A DNA stretch of 64,000 nucleotides from Dyella nitratireducens (GTDB taxonomy: Bacteria; Pseudomonadota; Gammaproteobacteria; Xanthomonadales; Rhodanobacteraceae): the NCBI RefSeq assembly GCF_014642835.1, contig NZ_BMJA01000002.1:140519-204518 (forward strand), read 5' to 3'. The notes under the pieces were generated by a model. That model searched no databases and had not been told where the DNA came from. It worked only from the letters and a program-made list of their open reading frames with translations. A program made the translations under genes and the position numbers. This document shows, piece after piece, positions 1 to 8,527 of this stretch. Position 1 is the first letter of the stretch; every line of letters starts with the position of its first letter.

Positions 1-1899
1 GCCGTAGACCTCGTTCAACGGCGCGACAGCTTGCTTGCCCTGGCTGGTAGTGGCTTCAAAGCGCAGTTCGTCTGTGGAGACGATGCGCATCCAATCCGTT
101 GCATTCGGAGTTGCTGCGGTGATGCGCGGCGCGGCTTGTGCGGGCGGCTCCGGATCCGGACCGGTGCCGTAGCCACCGTATTGCACGGCATGCGTCAGGC
201 CCTGGCCACCCAGCCGCGCCGCAAGCACCAACGGTCCGTAAAGCATGGCGATCTGGCTGTCATCGCCCGGTAGCGGCATGGTGTGAAGTTGCATCGGCAG
301 GTCGAGTTCGATCCGATCGCCATCGCGCCATTCGCGCCGCACGCTCAGGTAGCTGCCGGGCGATGCAAAGGTATCCAGCGTTTCGCCATTGATGCGTACG
401 TTTGCGTTGGAGCCGATCCAGGATGGAATGCGCAGATGCAGCGCGAACGGCTTCGATTGTGCAAGCTTGAGCTGCAGGCTGGTGCGCGGCTCGCGCGGGA
501 AGCGCGTGTCCTGGCGCAAGGTGACACCTTGCTGTGTCCAATTCAGCTCGGAAGGCACGAACAGGTTGACGTAGAGATCGCCACCGTCGTGGAAATAGAT
601 GTTGTCGTTGAAGCGCGCGAACTCTTCCGCTCCGGTGCCGGTGCAGCACCAGAATGAATCGGTAGGCGAGTTGTAGAACTTGTTGGCGCCCGCGCGCAGC
701 GCGTAGAAATAGAGCTTCAACCCGTCCGCATCCTGGGTGCCGAGGCGCGCGTTGTAGAGCGTGCGCTCGTAGTAATCGAAGGCGCGCGGGTCGCCGTTCC
801 AGGTGTAAACGTGGCGCGTGAGCTTCAACAAGTTATAGGCCACGCAGGATTCGGCGGTGTACAAACCGAGTTGACCCTTCAGGTCGCCAGGGCCGGTCTG
901 CCAGAACTCACCATTGCTGGAGCCGCCCGTGGCGTAGGTGCGGTGTTGCGTGACGGTTTCCCAGAAAAACTCGGCAACGCGCCGGTAGCGTGGTTCGCCG
1001 GTCAGTTCGTAGCGCCGTGCCGCACCGATGATCTTGGGAACTTGCGTGTTGGCGTGCAGCCCCTGCAATTGATCGCTGTAGGAGGCCAATGGATCGAACA
1101 GCGACGCCTGGTCGAAACGGTGCGCAGCATCGCGATAGCGCTCGTTGCCGGTGATCGCGTACAGCTCATACATGGAATCGTTGATGCCGCCATATTCCGT
1201 CTTGAGCATGTGCGCCATGTTGGCATCGGAAAAACCGTTGGCCCAGTGGACTATCCAGTCGCCCATGCCGGTGGCCACTTGCAGCGCTTGCTGATTGCCG
1301 GCAAGGCGATACATGTCGAGCATGCCGGCCTGGATCTTGTGGAGGGTGTAGAACGGCGCCCACACTTTTTGTCCGCTGCTCAGCCGATCGAAGAAGCTTT
1401 CAGGGAAAGCGCTGAGATAACCGTTCGGGCGTTGGCATGCGGCAAGCGCCTTCACCAGCTCGTCGCCGCGCGCCTTGAGCGCTTCGTCGCCGTTACTGGC
1501 ATAAGCCAATGCGCATGCAGACAGATAATGGCCGCCGGTGAAATGGCCGCGCAATTCGCAATCGGGTTTTTCCCAACCGCCCAGTGGCGTGGCGTGCGAG
1601 GCCAGGCCGGCTTGCAAGCGGAAGGTATGCACCAGCCGGTCGGTGGGCAGGCTTTGCAGGTAGCGGCTGTTGATGGCTGCTGCCCGCGTGAAATCGCTGT
1701 CCAGCAAGCGCACCTGGTTCAGCGCAAACGGCTGCACGCAGCGTACCGGCTGGTCGGGTATGGCCTGCTTGGATGTTGCTGCTGTTCCGGCCGGTTCGGC
1801 CAGATCGAAGGCGCGCAACCGCGGTGCTGCCATCGTTACGGCAAGGGCTGTTGCTGCGCCCTTGAGAAATCGCCTGCGTTGATCTGCCCCGTGTTGCAT
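1..1899 (-). CDS. Tat-exported GH127 (DUF1680) beta-L-arabinofuranosidase, 3' end cut by window
   Basis: The reading frame stays open from an ATG at 1899 to the window edge (633 codons seen; the stop lies outside). The N-terminus has a twin-arginine motif (RRRFLK, residues 9-14) and a hydrophobic stretch ending near AAPRLRA, so periplasmic export is expected. The body matches the GH127/DUF1680 family: an ESC motif near residues 350-352 and adjacent cysteines at 418-419 within FWCCTGTG. In the founding enzyme HypBA1 the equivalent Glu, Cys, Cys and Cys bind zinc, and the first Cys of the pair is the nucleophile. HypBA1 removes L-arabinofuranose from beta-1,2-arabinobiose attached to hydroxyproline. 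The gene sits 163 bp downstream of another exported glycosidase-like gene on the same strand, beyond a hydroxyproline catabolic operon. The family call is firm; the exact substrate is inferred. Confidence 0.88.
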   Translation of the reverse strand, partial: MQHGADQRRRFLKGAATALAVTMAAPRLRAFDLAEPAGTAATSKQAIPDQPVRCVQPFALNQVRLLDSDFTRAAAINSRYLQSLPTDRLVHTFRLQAGLASHATPLGGWEKPDCELRGHFTGGHYLSACALAYASNGDEALKARGDELVKALAACQRPNGYLSAFPESFFDRLSSGQKVWAPFYTLHKIQAGMLDMYRLAGNQQALQVATGMGDWIVHWANGFSDANMAHMLKTEYGGINDSMYELYAITGNERYRDAAHRFDQASLFDPLASYSDQLQGLHANTQVPKIIGAARRYELTGEPRYRRVAEFFWETVTQHRTYATGGSSNGEFWQTGPGDLKGQLGLYTAESCVAYNLLKLTRHVYTWNGDPRAFDYYERTLYNARLGTQDADGLKLYFYALRAGANKFYNSPTDSFWCCTGTGAEEFARFNDNIYFHDGGDLYVNLFVPSELNWTQQGVTLRQDTRFPREPRTSLQLKLAQSKPFALHLRIPSWIGSNANVRINGETLDTFASPGSYLSVRREWRDGDRIELDLPMQLHTMPLPGDDSQIAMLYGPLVLAARLGGQGLTHAVQYGGYGTGPDPEPPAQAAPRITAATPNATDWMRIVSTDELRFEATTSQGKQAVAPLNEVYG

Positions 1900-2062
1900 G
1901 CCGCTCCCCACACACTGGTAACCGCTAAGTCACGAATTGGTCGTACTAGTAATATTAAATCGTGATGGGCTTCATCCTGCCGCAGCAATCAACAAGACGT
2001 CTTGTGCCAATTGCTGCCTCTCCATGCGGAATTCTGCATAAACACGCCGTTATGGCGCTTAT

Positions 2063-4414
2063 TCAGGTGAAGCGCGCGTGCACGTGAATGCGCTGGCCGG
2101 GGCTGCCTTGCAGTTTCACGTCATCGCCATGCCAATCGGCAGCGGTGCCGTTCACCTGCACGGCGGCTAAAGCCTTGCCTGCCGGAACGCGCAAGCTCAA
2201 CCATAAGGTGGGAACGCCGCGGTCGGGCAGCGTCACGATGCCTTCGATCGTACTCTCGTCCGTGGCCCGCAGTTGAAACCCGGTACGGCCCCAGCGCGTG
2301 GGCGCGTCGCTTATGCGGATCGATTGCCCGCTGCCGATCCAGGCGCGTGGAATGGCACGCCCCAGATACAGGGTTTCGCCGGCACTGTCTTCGAACACCA
2401 GCATCCAGCGCAGCAGCAGCGGAATGGTGAGTTGCGCCGGCATGCAAAACAGCGGCATGCCGCCGGTGATATCCGACACTTCGCCGGCCGTCCAGCTTCC
2501 CGGCGTGTGCGCGTGATAGCGATGGGCGTATAGGAACAGCAGAAATTCGTCGATGCGGTTCAGGCGCAACAGCTGTTGCGCATAACCGTAGGAAATGAAA
2601 CCGAGAATGTCGCGGCTGTCCGGCGCTACCGGTGCGACGTTGGCCACGACGCCGATGCTGGTGGCGCCGTGGCCGCGCAGGCAGTCGATGACGAGGTGGC
2701 TGAGATCGCCGGGTAACACATCTGCTTGCAGCAGCTCGGAATAGGCGCGATGCGGCCATTGCTGTTCGCTCGGTTTCTCCTTGGCCAGCGATTCGCGGAA
2801 AGTGAGCGTTACGCCTGGCAACGGTCCGACGTAGGGTGGTTTGAGGTCATGGCGCACGTTGGCGCGCAGCGTGCGTTCCACTTGATGCGCAAGCAGGTCT
2901 GCACGCTGTTGCCACTGTGTTGGCTGGGAACTCCCGCCATGCGTTATCGCTTGCCACACTTGCGCGATATCGCGCAGGCCGCGCGCTGCCATGGCGCTGT
3001 TGGCGTAATAAGGTTTCCACCACAACGTGGGATCGGGAAACAGGCAGGCGTCCGATTCGTTCCAGCCATGAATCAAGCCGTAGCCTGGATCGCTGCTGGA
3101 TAATTGCAGGCTGGCATCATGTAATGCCAGCAATAGCTGCACCGTGGCTTCGATCTTGGCGCGATGCTTGTCGAGCAGCGCGCCATCACCGGTGTAGTGG
3201 AAATAACGCGCCAGCAGCGAGAGCGTTAGTCCAAATTGTCCGGTCTCCGCGCCGCGCATGTTGATCATGCCGTCCGGCTGCACGAAGTCGGTGAAGTATT
3301 CGTCCAACACCGCAGCGGCCTGTGCGAAACGTCCCCACTCCAGGTTTGCATAGAGCGAACTGGTGAAGGTGTCCTGGAAGCCGTCGTATTCGTTGCCGTA
3401 GTAGTCGCGATCCACCGCGCCATATTTCGGGTACGTACCATCCGGACGCACGATCAACTCGCGCGCGAAGGCGTGATGCACCATGTCGGTCCAACCAGCG
3501 GCAGGCACTTCAGCGATGCAGAGGTCAGCAAGTTCGGCCTGCCAATAATCGTGAAAGCGCAGCAGCGCAGCGTAGAACGCGGATGCATCCGGCGGCATCC
3601 GCCGCGGCGGGTAACTGGGATAGCTGTGGCCGTAGCTCACGTGAACCATCTTGCCGCGCTCGATGCGTGCGGTGCGATGCCAGGTCTGCACGACGAAGCG
3701 GTCCGTGGCGTCCACATCGGCAAACACCAGTACGTCGTACCAGCTTTGCTCATCGATGGGGATCACTTTGTGCACGGCCGGCAGCCAACCGCCAAGCAAG
3801 CCTTCGCGACGACGCGCGACGCGTTTTGGATCGTGCAAATCCGCAAACACCTGGTCGGTGTGATACGTGCGCGTGCTGCCGGAGGTGTAGACCGGCATCG
3901 TATCCGCGCATTGGCGCGTGCCCACAAAGGTGGTCCACGGCAGGCGGCCGTAGTAGTTCTCCGGATTGAGCTGGGCGGCGACTGGCGGCGCCGCACGCCG
4001 CACTTCGTCTTCCGCCGGTTCGCCGTGGCGCAACAAGTGATCGGCCAGCAAGTCTGCTTCGGCGAGCGCGATATCGGCGAGTTTCATGCCGAAGTAGGGC
4101 GTATCTGTTTCGGCGTAAACCGGTTCGGTGCGCTTGCCAAGCACGCATGCGTGATGGCCGTCGCTTAGTGTCAGTGTGCCATGCGGATCGCGCAAATCTT
4201 CGAATACCTGCCATGGTTGGCCGGCTGACGTGAAGCTTGTCTGCAGCGTGTGCCCTTGCAGCGACAAACCTTGCACAGGCACGCGTACCGGAGGAAGGGT
4301 GGCGCGTCGGGCTGGTGAAGCAGCCGTTGGTGTGGATTGGCTACGGCTTACGCCGTTCAGTCCGACCGCGGCGCCAGTGGCAGCCAGGCCCTGCAGAAAA
4401 CGTCGACGATCCAC
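2063..4414 (-). CDS. Tat-exported six-hairpin glycosidase-like protein, family not assigned
   Basis: This 783-residue protein starts at GTG 4414, with GAAGGGG about 10 bases upstream. It carries a Tat signal (DRRRFLQG, then AATGAAVGL). The first third, residues about 50-300, looks beta-rich. The middle, about residues 310-640, has the spaced aromatic and acidic helices of an (alpha/alpha)6 barrel, for example YGNEYDGFQDTF, ARYFHYTGDG and HGWNESDACLFPDP. A beta-rich C-terminal domain ends the protein. This layout is typical of six-hairpin glycosidases (GH78, GH95, GH127-like), but I cannot place it in a numbered family. Conserved acids in the NEYDGFQD and WNESD segments are candidate catalytic residues. 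It lies between an amino-acid permease and a GH127 enzyme, so it probably acts on a plant glycan. Glycosidase function is inferred, not proven. Confidence 0.72.
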   Translation of the reverse strand: MDRRRFLQGLAATGAAVGLNGVSRSQSTPTAASPARRATLPPVRVPVQGLSLQGHTLQTSFTSAGQPWQVFEDLRDPHGTLTLSDGHHACVLGKRTEPVYAETDTPYFGMKLADIALAEADLLADHLLRHGEPAEDEVRRAAPPVAAQLNPENYYGRLPWTTFVGTRQCADTMPVYTSGSTRTYHTDQVFADLHDPKRVARRREGLLGGWLPAVHKVIPIDEQSWYDVLVFADVDATDRFVVQTWHRTARIERGKMVHVSYGHSYPSYPPRRMPPDASAFYAALLRFHDYWQAELADLCIAEVPAAGWTDMVHHAFARELIVRPDGTYPKYGAVDRDYYGNEYDGFQDTFTSSLYANLEWGRFAQAAAVLDEYFTDFVQPDGMINMRGAETGQFGLTLSLLARYFHYTGDGALLDKHRAKIEATVQLLLALHDASLQLSSSDPGYGLIHGWNESDACLFPDPTLWWKPYYANSAMAARGLRDIAQVWQAITHGGSSQPTQWQQRADLLAHQVERTLRANVRHDLKPPYVGPLPGVTLTFRESLAKEKPSEQQWPHRAYSELLQADVLPGDLSHLVIDCLRGHGATSIGVVANVAPVAPDSRDILGFISYGYAQQLLRLNRIDEFLLFLYAHRYHAHTPGSWTAGEVSDITGGMPLFCMPAQLTIPLLLRWMLVFEDSAGETLYLGRAIPRAWIGSGQSIRISDAPTRWGRTGFQLRATDESTIEGIVTLPDRGVPTLWLSLRVPAGKALAAVQVNGTAADWHGDDVKLQGSPGQRIHVHARFT

Positions 4415-4474
4415 GCGATCAGCCCCTTCGAGAACGGTGATGCGTTGTCCCGTTCACTACAAAGAAATGGAAAT

Positions 4475-4543
4475 GGCCCGTGCACGTCTTGGGGAGGAGG
4501 CACCGGCGTGTTCGACCGGTGGAGGTGGTGCCGTGCACGGGCC
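4475..4543. repeat. Nested inverted repeat in the leader of the glycosidase-like gene
   Basis: Arms 4475-4486 and 4532-4543 are perfect 12-bp inverted repeats (GGCCCGTGCACG). Inside them CACCGG 4501-4506 pairs with CCGGTG 4516-4521. It lies 61-129 bases upstream of the GTG start at 4414 and could be an operator or a leader hairpin. It has no adjacent T-run, so a simple terminator is unlikely. The rest of the 4415-4777 spacer holds only the REP pair listed next. Confidence 0.6.
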
Positions 4544-4665
4544 TGTTGGCATGGTGCGACTGCCTTCTAGGGCGGTCTTGGCGATATGCCGCGGGTTGGA
4601 TGCGGATTTGGGCATAGTTGCCTTATGCCGCGAGGTTGCCAGGAAATCTGCCGTGTCTTCTGATT

Positions 4666-4744
4666 CGTCGCCCCGGCGAAAGCCGGGACCTGGCGATTTG
4701 CGGCTTTTTCAAGTCGCTGGGCCCCGGCTTTCGCCGGGGCGACG
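4666..4744. repeat. Family B REP-like pair (GC-rich variant)
   Basis: Two opposed copies of CGTCGCCCCGGCGAAAGCCG are present: 4666-4691, and 4713-4744 in reverse orientation. They form an inverted pair in the spacer between the permease and glycosidase genes. A single further copy of this variant lies at 8486-8517. Confidence 0.75.
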
Positions 4745-4777
4745 GATGAGGCCAGAACATAGGGTTATTACTTGCAT

Positions 4778-6214
4778 TTAGGATGCGGATTCGCGCACGG
4801 CCGCCACACCATCGCTGGATGCACTCAAGCGACTGTGATGCCGTCCATATCCGACATACACCAGCAGCCCAAGCAACAGCCATATCCCAAAACGCCAGTA
4901 CGTGATGTTGGGCAGGCCCCAAATCAGCCAGCAGGAAAAGCCCACGCCAATGATGGGTACCAGCGGTACCAGCGGCGTGCGGAAGGGGCGTTCCAATTCA
5001 GGACTGCGCCAACGCAGAACAGCTACCGCCGCGCAGATCACGATGAAGGCGCTGAGCACGCCGATGTTGACCAGCTTGGCGAGCTCATCCAGTGGAAACA
5101 GGCCGGAGGCGATCGCGGTCACGGCGCCGAGCAGCAGCGTGGTCCGGTGTGGTGTATGCCAGCGCGGATGCACCTTGGCGAACCATCCCGGCAGCAGACC
5201 GTCGCGCGACAACGCGAACCAGATGCGCGCACCGGCGAGCAGGTTGGCGAAGATCACGCTGGTGATGCCGCAGATCGATGCGAGCGAGATCGCCACCATC
5301 ACTTGCGGCAGGCCGATGGCGCTGAACGCGCTCGCCACCGGTGCGGGCGTATCCAGCGTGGTGTAAGGCACGATGCCGGTGAGTACCAGGCAGATGGCGA
5401 AATAGAGCAACATCGCAATGCCCAATGACAGCAGCACAGCGCGTGGCAGGTCGCGTTGCGGATGGCGTGATTCTTCCGCGGCGGTGGTGAGCATGTCGTA
5501 GCCGAACACCGCGAAGAACACCACCGCGGCACCGGTAACGACGCCGTGCACGCCAAATGGCATGAACGGGTGCCAGCGCTCCGGCTTCACATACGCAGCG
5601 CCTGCGATCACGATGCCAGCGGCGGCAGCGATCTTGATCGCCACGATGGCGGTGTTGAAACGCGCGCCCCATTGCATGCGCATCGCCAGCAAGGCGGTGA
5701 TGGCGAGCGACACGACCACGGCAGGAAGATTGAACAAGCGGCCCGGTGCGCTGCCGTAAGCGCCTTGCGCCCACACCGGTAGTGGAATGCCTGCCGCATC
5801 CAGCAGGGCTTGTACGTAGCCGGACCAGCCCACTGCGACGACGGCGGCGATCAAGGCGTATTCCAGCAATAGATCCCAGCCGATGACCCAGCCGGCGAAT
5901 TCGCCAAGCACCGCATAGCCATACGTGTATGCACTGCCCGATACGGGAATGAGTCCGGAGAATTCCGCATAACACAGTGCCGCTGCACCGCTGGCGATGC
6001 CTGCCAGCAGGAACGACAGCACCACGGCAGGTCCTGCCTGTGTCGCGGCTACGGTACCGGTCAACACGAAGATGCCGACACCGATGATGCCGCCGAGGCC
6101 GATCGCGGTGAGTTGCCACAAACCGAGCACGCGACGCAGCCCGCTGCGTTCGCCGGTTTCCTGTTGCATGGCCGCGACGGATTTGCGGCGGGTCATGTCG
6201 GTGATCAGGCTCAT
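4778..6214 (-). CDS. APC-family amino-acid permease
   Basis: This inner-membrane amino-acid/proton symporter of the APC superfamily has 478 residues and about 12 to 14 hydrophobic segments. The first helix carries the signature GLGGIIGVGIFVLTG (about residues 40-54), the unwound substrate-binding segment of APC transporters. Other family marks are PVSGSAYTYGY (about 97-107), EYALIAA and the FAVFGYDMLTTAAEE segment in TM6. The sequence most resembles the CAT/YfnA-type permeases. ATG 6214 has AGGGGAG about 8 bases upstream. Its position downstream of hydroxyproline catabolic genes and an exported peptidase suggests it imports hydroxyproline or related amino acids; this substrate is inferred from context only. 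Confidence 0.88.
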   Translation of the reverse strand: MSLITDMTRRKSVAAMQQETGERSGLRRVLGLWQLTAIGLGGIIGVGIFVLTGTVAATQAGPAVVLSFLLAGIASGAAALCYAEFSGLIPVSGSAYTYGYAVLGEFAGWVIGWDLLLEYALIAAVVAVGWSGYVQALLDAAGIPLPVWAQGAYGSAPGRLFNLPAVVVSLAITALLAMRMQWGARFNTAIVAIKIAAAAGIVIAGAAYVKPERWHPFMPFGVHGVVTGAAVVFFAVFGYDMLTTAAEESRHPQRDLPRAVLLSLGIAMLLYFAICLVLTGIVPYTTLDTPAPVASAFSAIGLPQVMVAISLASICGITSVIFANLLAGARIWFALSRDGLLPGWFAKVHPRWHTPHRTTLLLGAVTAIASGLFPLDELAKLVNIGVLSAFIVICAAVAVLRWRSPELERPFRTPLVPLVPIIGVGFSCWLIWGLPNITYWRFGIWLLLGLLVYVGYGRHHSRLSASSDGVAAVRESAS

Positions 6215-6300
6215 GTCAGGCTCCCCTTAAGGAATATCGAATACGCGAACTGCACTGATCTTGTGGCACGTTTCTTCAGAGCGCCTCGCAGTACCTCACC

Positions 6301-6466
6301 GTCATTCCGGCGAAAGCCGGAATCCAGTCTAAATAGGCGTCCGAGGGACACAACACCTTTTATGTTGAGTGCTGCGCACGGCGTATTCGAACTGGATTCC
6401 TCGCTCCTCAAAGCCGAGCACATCCATGTGCTCTCCCCGCGTACCGGCTTTCGCCGGAATGACGAC
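6301..6466. repeat. Family B REP-like inverted pair
   Basis: GTCATTCCGGCGAAAGCCGG begins at 6301 and its inverted copy lies at 6446-6466, about 120 bp apart. The 6215-6535 spacer otherwise shows no gene. The segment between the arms, 6327-6445, is unique in this window. Confidence 0.75.
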
Positions 6467-6535
6467 GGGGCAAGATTTCGGTTTCCCGAAACAGCTAGCT
6501 TCCGCCAATAGTGTTTTGAGAAAAGGGTGTTCCCC

Positions 6536-8338
6536 TCACTGCTGTGCATACGGCGACTTCCCACCATCCGCAATGAACTGATCGATCCGCTTGTGCAACA
6601 CAGGCAGTGGCACCGACCCCGTCAACAGCACCGCGTCATGGAACGCACGGATATCGAATTTATCTCCCAGTGCCTTTTCTGCCCGCGCACGATCTTCGCG
6701 TATCTCCAGTTCGCCGAGGTAATACGACAAAGCCTGCCCTGGCCACGCAATATAGCGATCCACCTCGGTGTCGATTTCATGCTCGGCCAACGCGGTGTTC
6801 TGGCGCAGATAGTCACGCGCCTGTTCGCGTGTCCAGTGCATGTGATGCAAGCCGGTATCCACCACCAGCCGCGCCGCGCGCCAAGCCTGGTAGCTCAGGT
6901 AACCGAACTGATCGTACGGCGTCTTGTACATGCCCATTTCCTGGCCCAGGTATTCGCAATACAAGGCCCAGCCTTCGCCATAGGCGGAGATGTAGGTGTA
7001 GCGGCGGAAGTCGGGCAGGCCCTTTAATTCGGCGGCCAGAGGCATCTGCAACGCATGGCCGGGCGAGGATTCGTGCAAGGTAAGCGCGGGCAGCGAATAG
7101 AGTGGGCGCGAGGGCAGATCGTAAGTGTTGACCAGATAAATGCCAGGGCCGCCGCGGCCGCCGGTATAGATCGGCGCGAGATCCGCAGGCACCGGTTTGA
7201 TCGTGAAGCGCTCACGCGGCAAGCGGCCGATGTAATTGCCCACCTTGCCGTCGACTTCCTTGGCAATCCAGGCGGCATCCTTCAGCAACTCATCCGGTGT
7301 CTTCGCATAGAAGCGCGGATCGGTACGCAGAAAGTGCAGGAAATCGGCAAAGCTGCCCTTGAAGCCGGTCTGCTTGATGATGGCCAGCATCTGTTGATGG
7401 ATGCTGGCCATTTCCTTCAAGCCCAGTGCATGGATCGCATCGGGGCTCATGTCCAGCGTGGTGAATTCCTGAATCCGCGACTGATAGAAAGCCTTGCCGT
7501 CAGGCTGGTCTTCAGCGGCCAGGGTGGTGCGTGCATGGGGGAGGTAGTCGTTGCGCATGAATGCCAGCAGCTTCGTATAGGCAGGAAGCACATCCTGCTG
7601 GATCTCTGCCAGCGCCTGTTTGCGCAAGTCGTCTTGCTGTGCGGCGGGGATGGTCGCCGGCATCTGCTTGAACGGCGTGTAGAACAGATTTTGTTCGCCC
7701 TGTGCGTCGGCGACGGCGGTGATCGATGAATCCTGCCCTTGCAGGATCACTTTCGGTTGCGTGAAACCGCGCGCCAATCCCAGGCGCATATTGGCGATCT
7801 GTTCGTCGAAGTAACGCGGAATGTCGTACAGCTTGCCGAGATAGTTCTGGTAATCCTTCGGGGTCACGAAGTTGCCGCGCGCACTGAAGCCCAGGTCACT
7901 CCAGAACGCCGAGTCGGCGTTGAACGGCATCTGCCAGGTCTGGAACTTCTGGTTCGCCAACAGTGTTTGGATCTGCTGCTTGTAGACCTCGTAGTTGAGC
8001 TGGTCTTCCTGGCTGAGTTTTGTCTCGGGTATGGCGTTAAGTTGAGTTAGTACGTCGGCCCAATAATGTTCGCGCATCGCCTGGGTGGTGGCGTCTACCT
8101 TTGGCAGATATGCAGCAGCCTTTCCGTTGCTGTCCTCGTCATCGCCGCCGGCGAATTGTTGTTGGCGCCATTGCCATTCGCGGGTGTAGAGGGCGTGGAA
8201 GGCTTGGGTGGCGTCTTGCTTGGGTGGATCTGCCTGTGCCGTGACGGATATCGCCGCGATGCTGCAGGCGATCACAAGTGTCTTTACTCGCGATTTCCAG
8301 GCGTGCAATGAAAGTATGTGTTCCCTTACGGCCGTCAT
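6536..8338 (-). CDS. Exported DUF885 family protein (HExxPGH peptidase-like)
   Basis: About 600 residues with a hydrophobic signal segment (VKTLVIACSIAAISVTAQA) and then a long helical DUF885 body. The DUF885 metal-site motif HESSPGH occurs about two thirds along, and a following GEGWALYCEYLG segment supplies a further Glu, as in HExxH-type peptidases. DUF885 proteins are poorly characterised, and some are annotated as dipeptidases. The frame is open upstream to 8464, but those extra codons read through a family B repeat (AVIPAKA, WIPAFAGMT) and are almost certainly not coding. Even the ATG at 8338 lies inside a repeat arm, and TTG 8308 just before the signal segment is an alternative. Between the hydroxyproline operon and a permease, it may release amino acids from peptides in the periplasm; that is inference. 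Confidence 0.85.
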   Translation of the reverse strand: MTAVREHILSLHAWKSRVKTLVIACSIAAISVTAQADPPKQDATQAFHALYTREWQWRQQQFAGGDDEDSNGKAAAYLPKVDATTQAMREHYWADVLTQLNAIPETKLSQEDQLNYEVYKQQIQTLLANQKFQTWQMPFNADSAFWSDLGFSARGNFVTPKDYQNYLGKLYDIPRYFDEQIANMRLGLARGFTQPKVILQGQDSSITAVADAQGEQNLFYTPFKQMPATIPAAQQDDLRKQALAEIQQDVLPAYTKLLAFMRNDYLPHARTTLAAEDQPDGKAFYQSRIQEFTTLDMSPDAIHALGLKEMASIHQQMLAIIKQTGFKGSFADFLHFLRTDPRFYAKTPDELLKDAAWIAKEVDGKVGNYIGRLPRERFTIKPVPADLAPIYTGGRGGPGIYLVNTYDLPSRPLYSLPALTLHESSPGHALQMPLAAELKGLPDFRRYTYISAYGEGWALYCEYLGQEMGMYKTPYDQFGYLSYQAWRAARLVVDTGLHHMHWTREQARDYLRQNTALAEHEIDTEVDRYIAWPGQALSYYLGELEIREDRARAEKALGDKFDIRAFHDAVLLTGSVPLPVLHKRIDQFIADGGKSPYAQQ

Positions 8339-8517
8339 TCCCGCGAAAGCGGGAATCCATTTTCGGGGATGTATCAAAGCAAGATGGATTGACCAGCATT
8401 CGCTGTTGAAAAGCGCCTCCGCTTTCGCGGGAATGACGGCCATGGAGGTAACTTTCATCATCACGAATGTCCTCAGGTACGGAAAGTCGCTGGGCCCCGG
8501 CGTTCGCCGGGGCGACG
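8334..8517. repeat. Family B composite repeat cluster
   Basis: Arms GTCATTCCCGCGAAAGCGGG (8334-8360) and GCTTTCGCGGGAATGAC (8421-8438) bracket a spacer. The 32-base spacer segment 8384-8415 recurs identically at 29364-29395, so arms and spacer move as one composite element. A GC-rich single copy follows at 8486-8517. Confidence 0.75.
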
Positions 8518-8527
8518 ATGGATAAAA

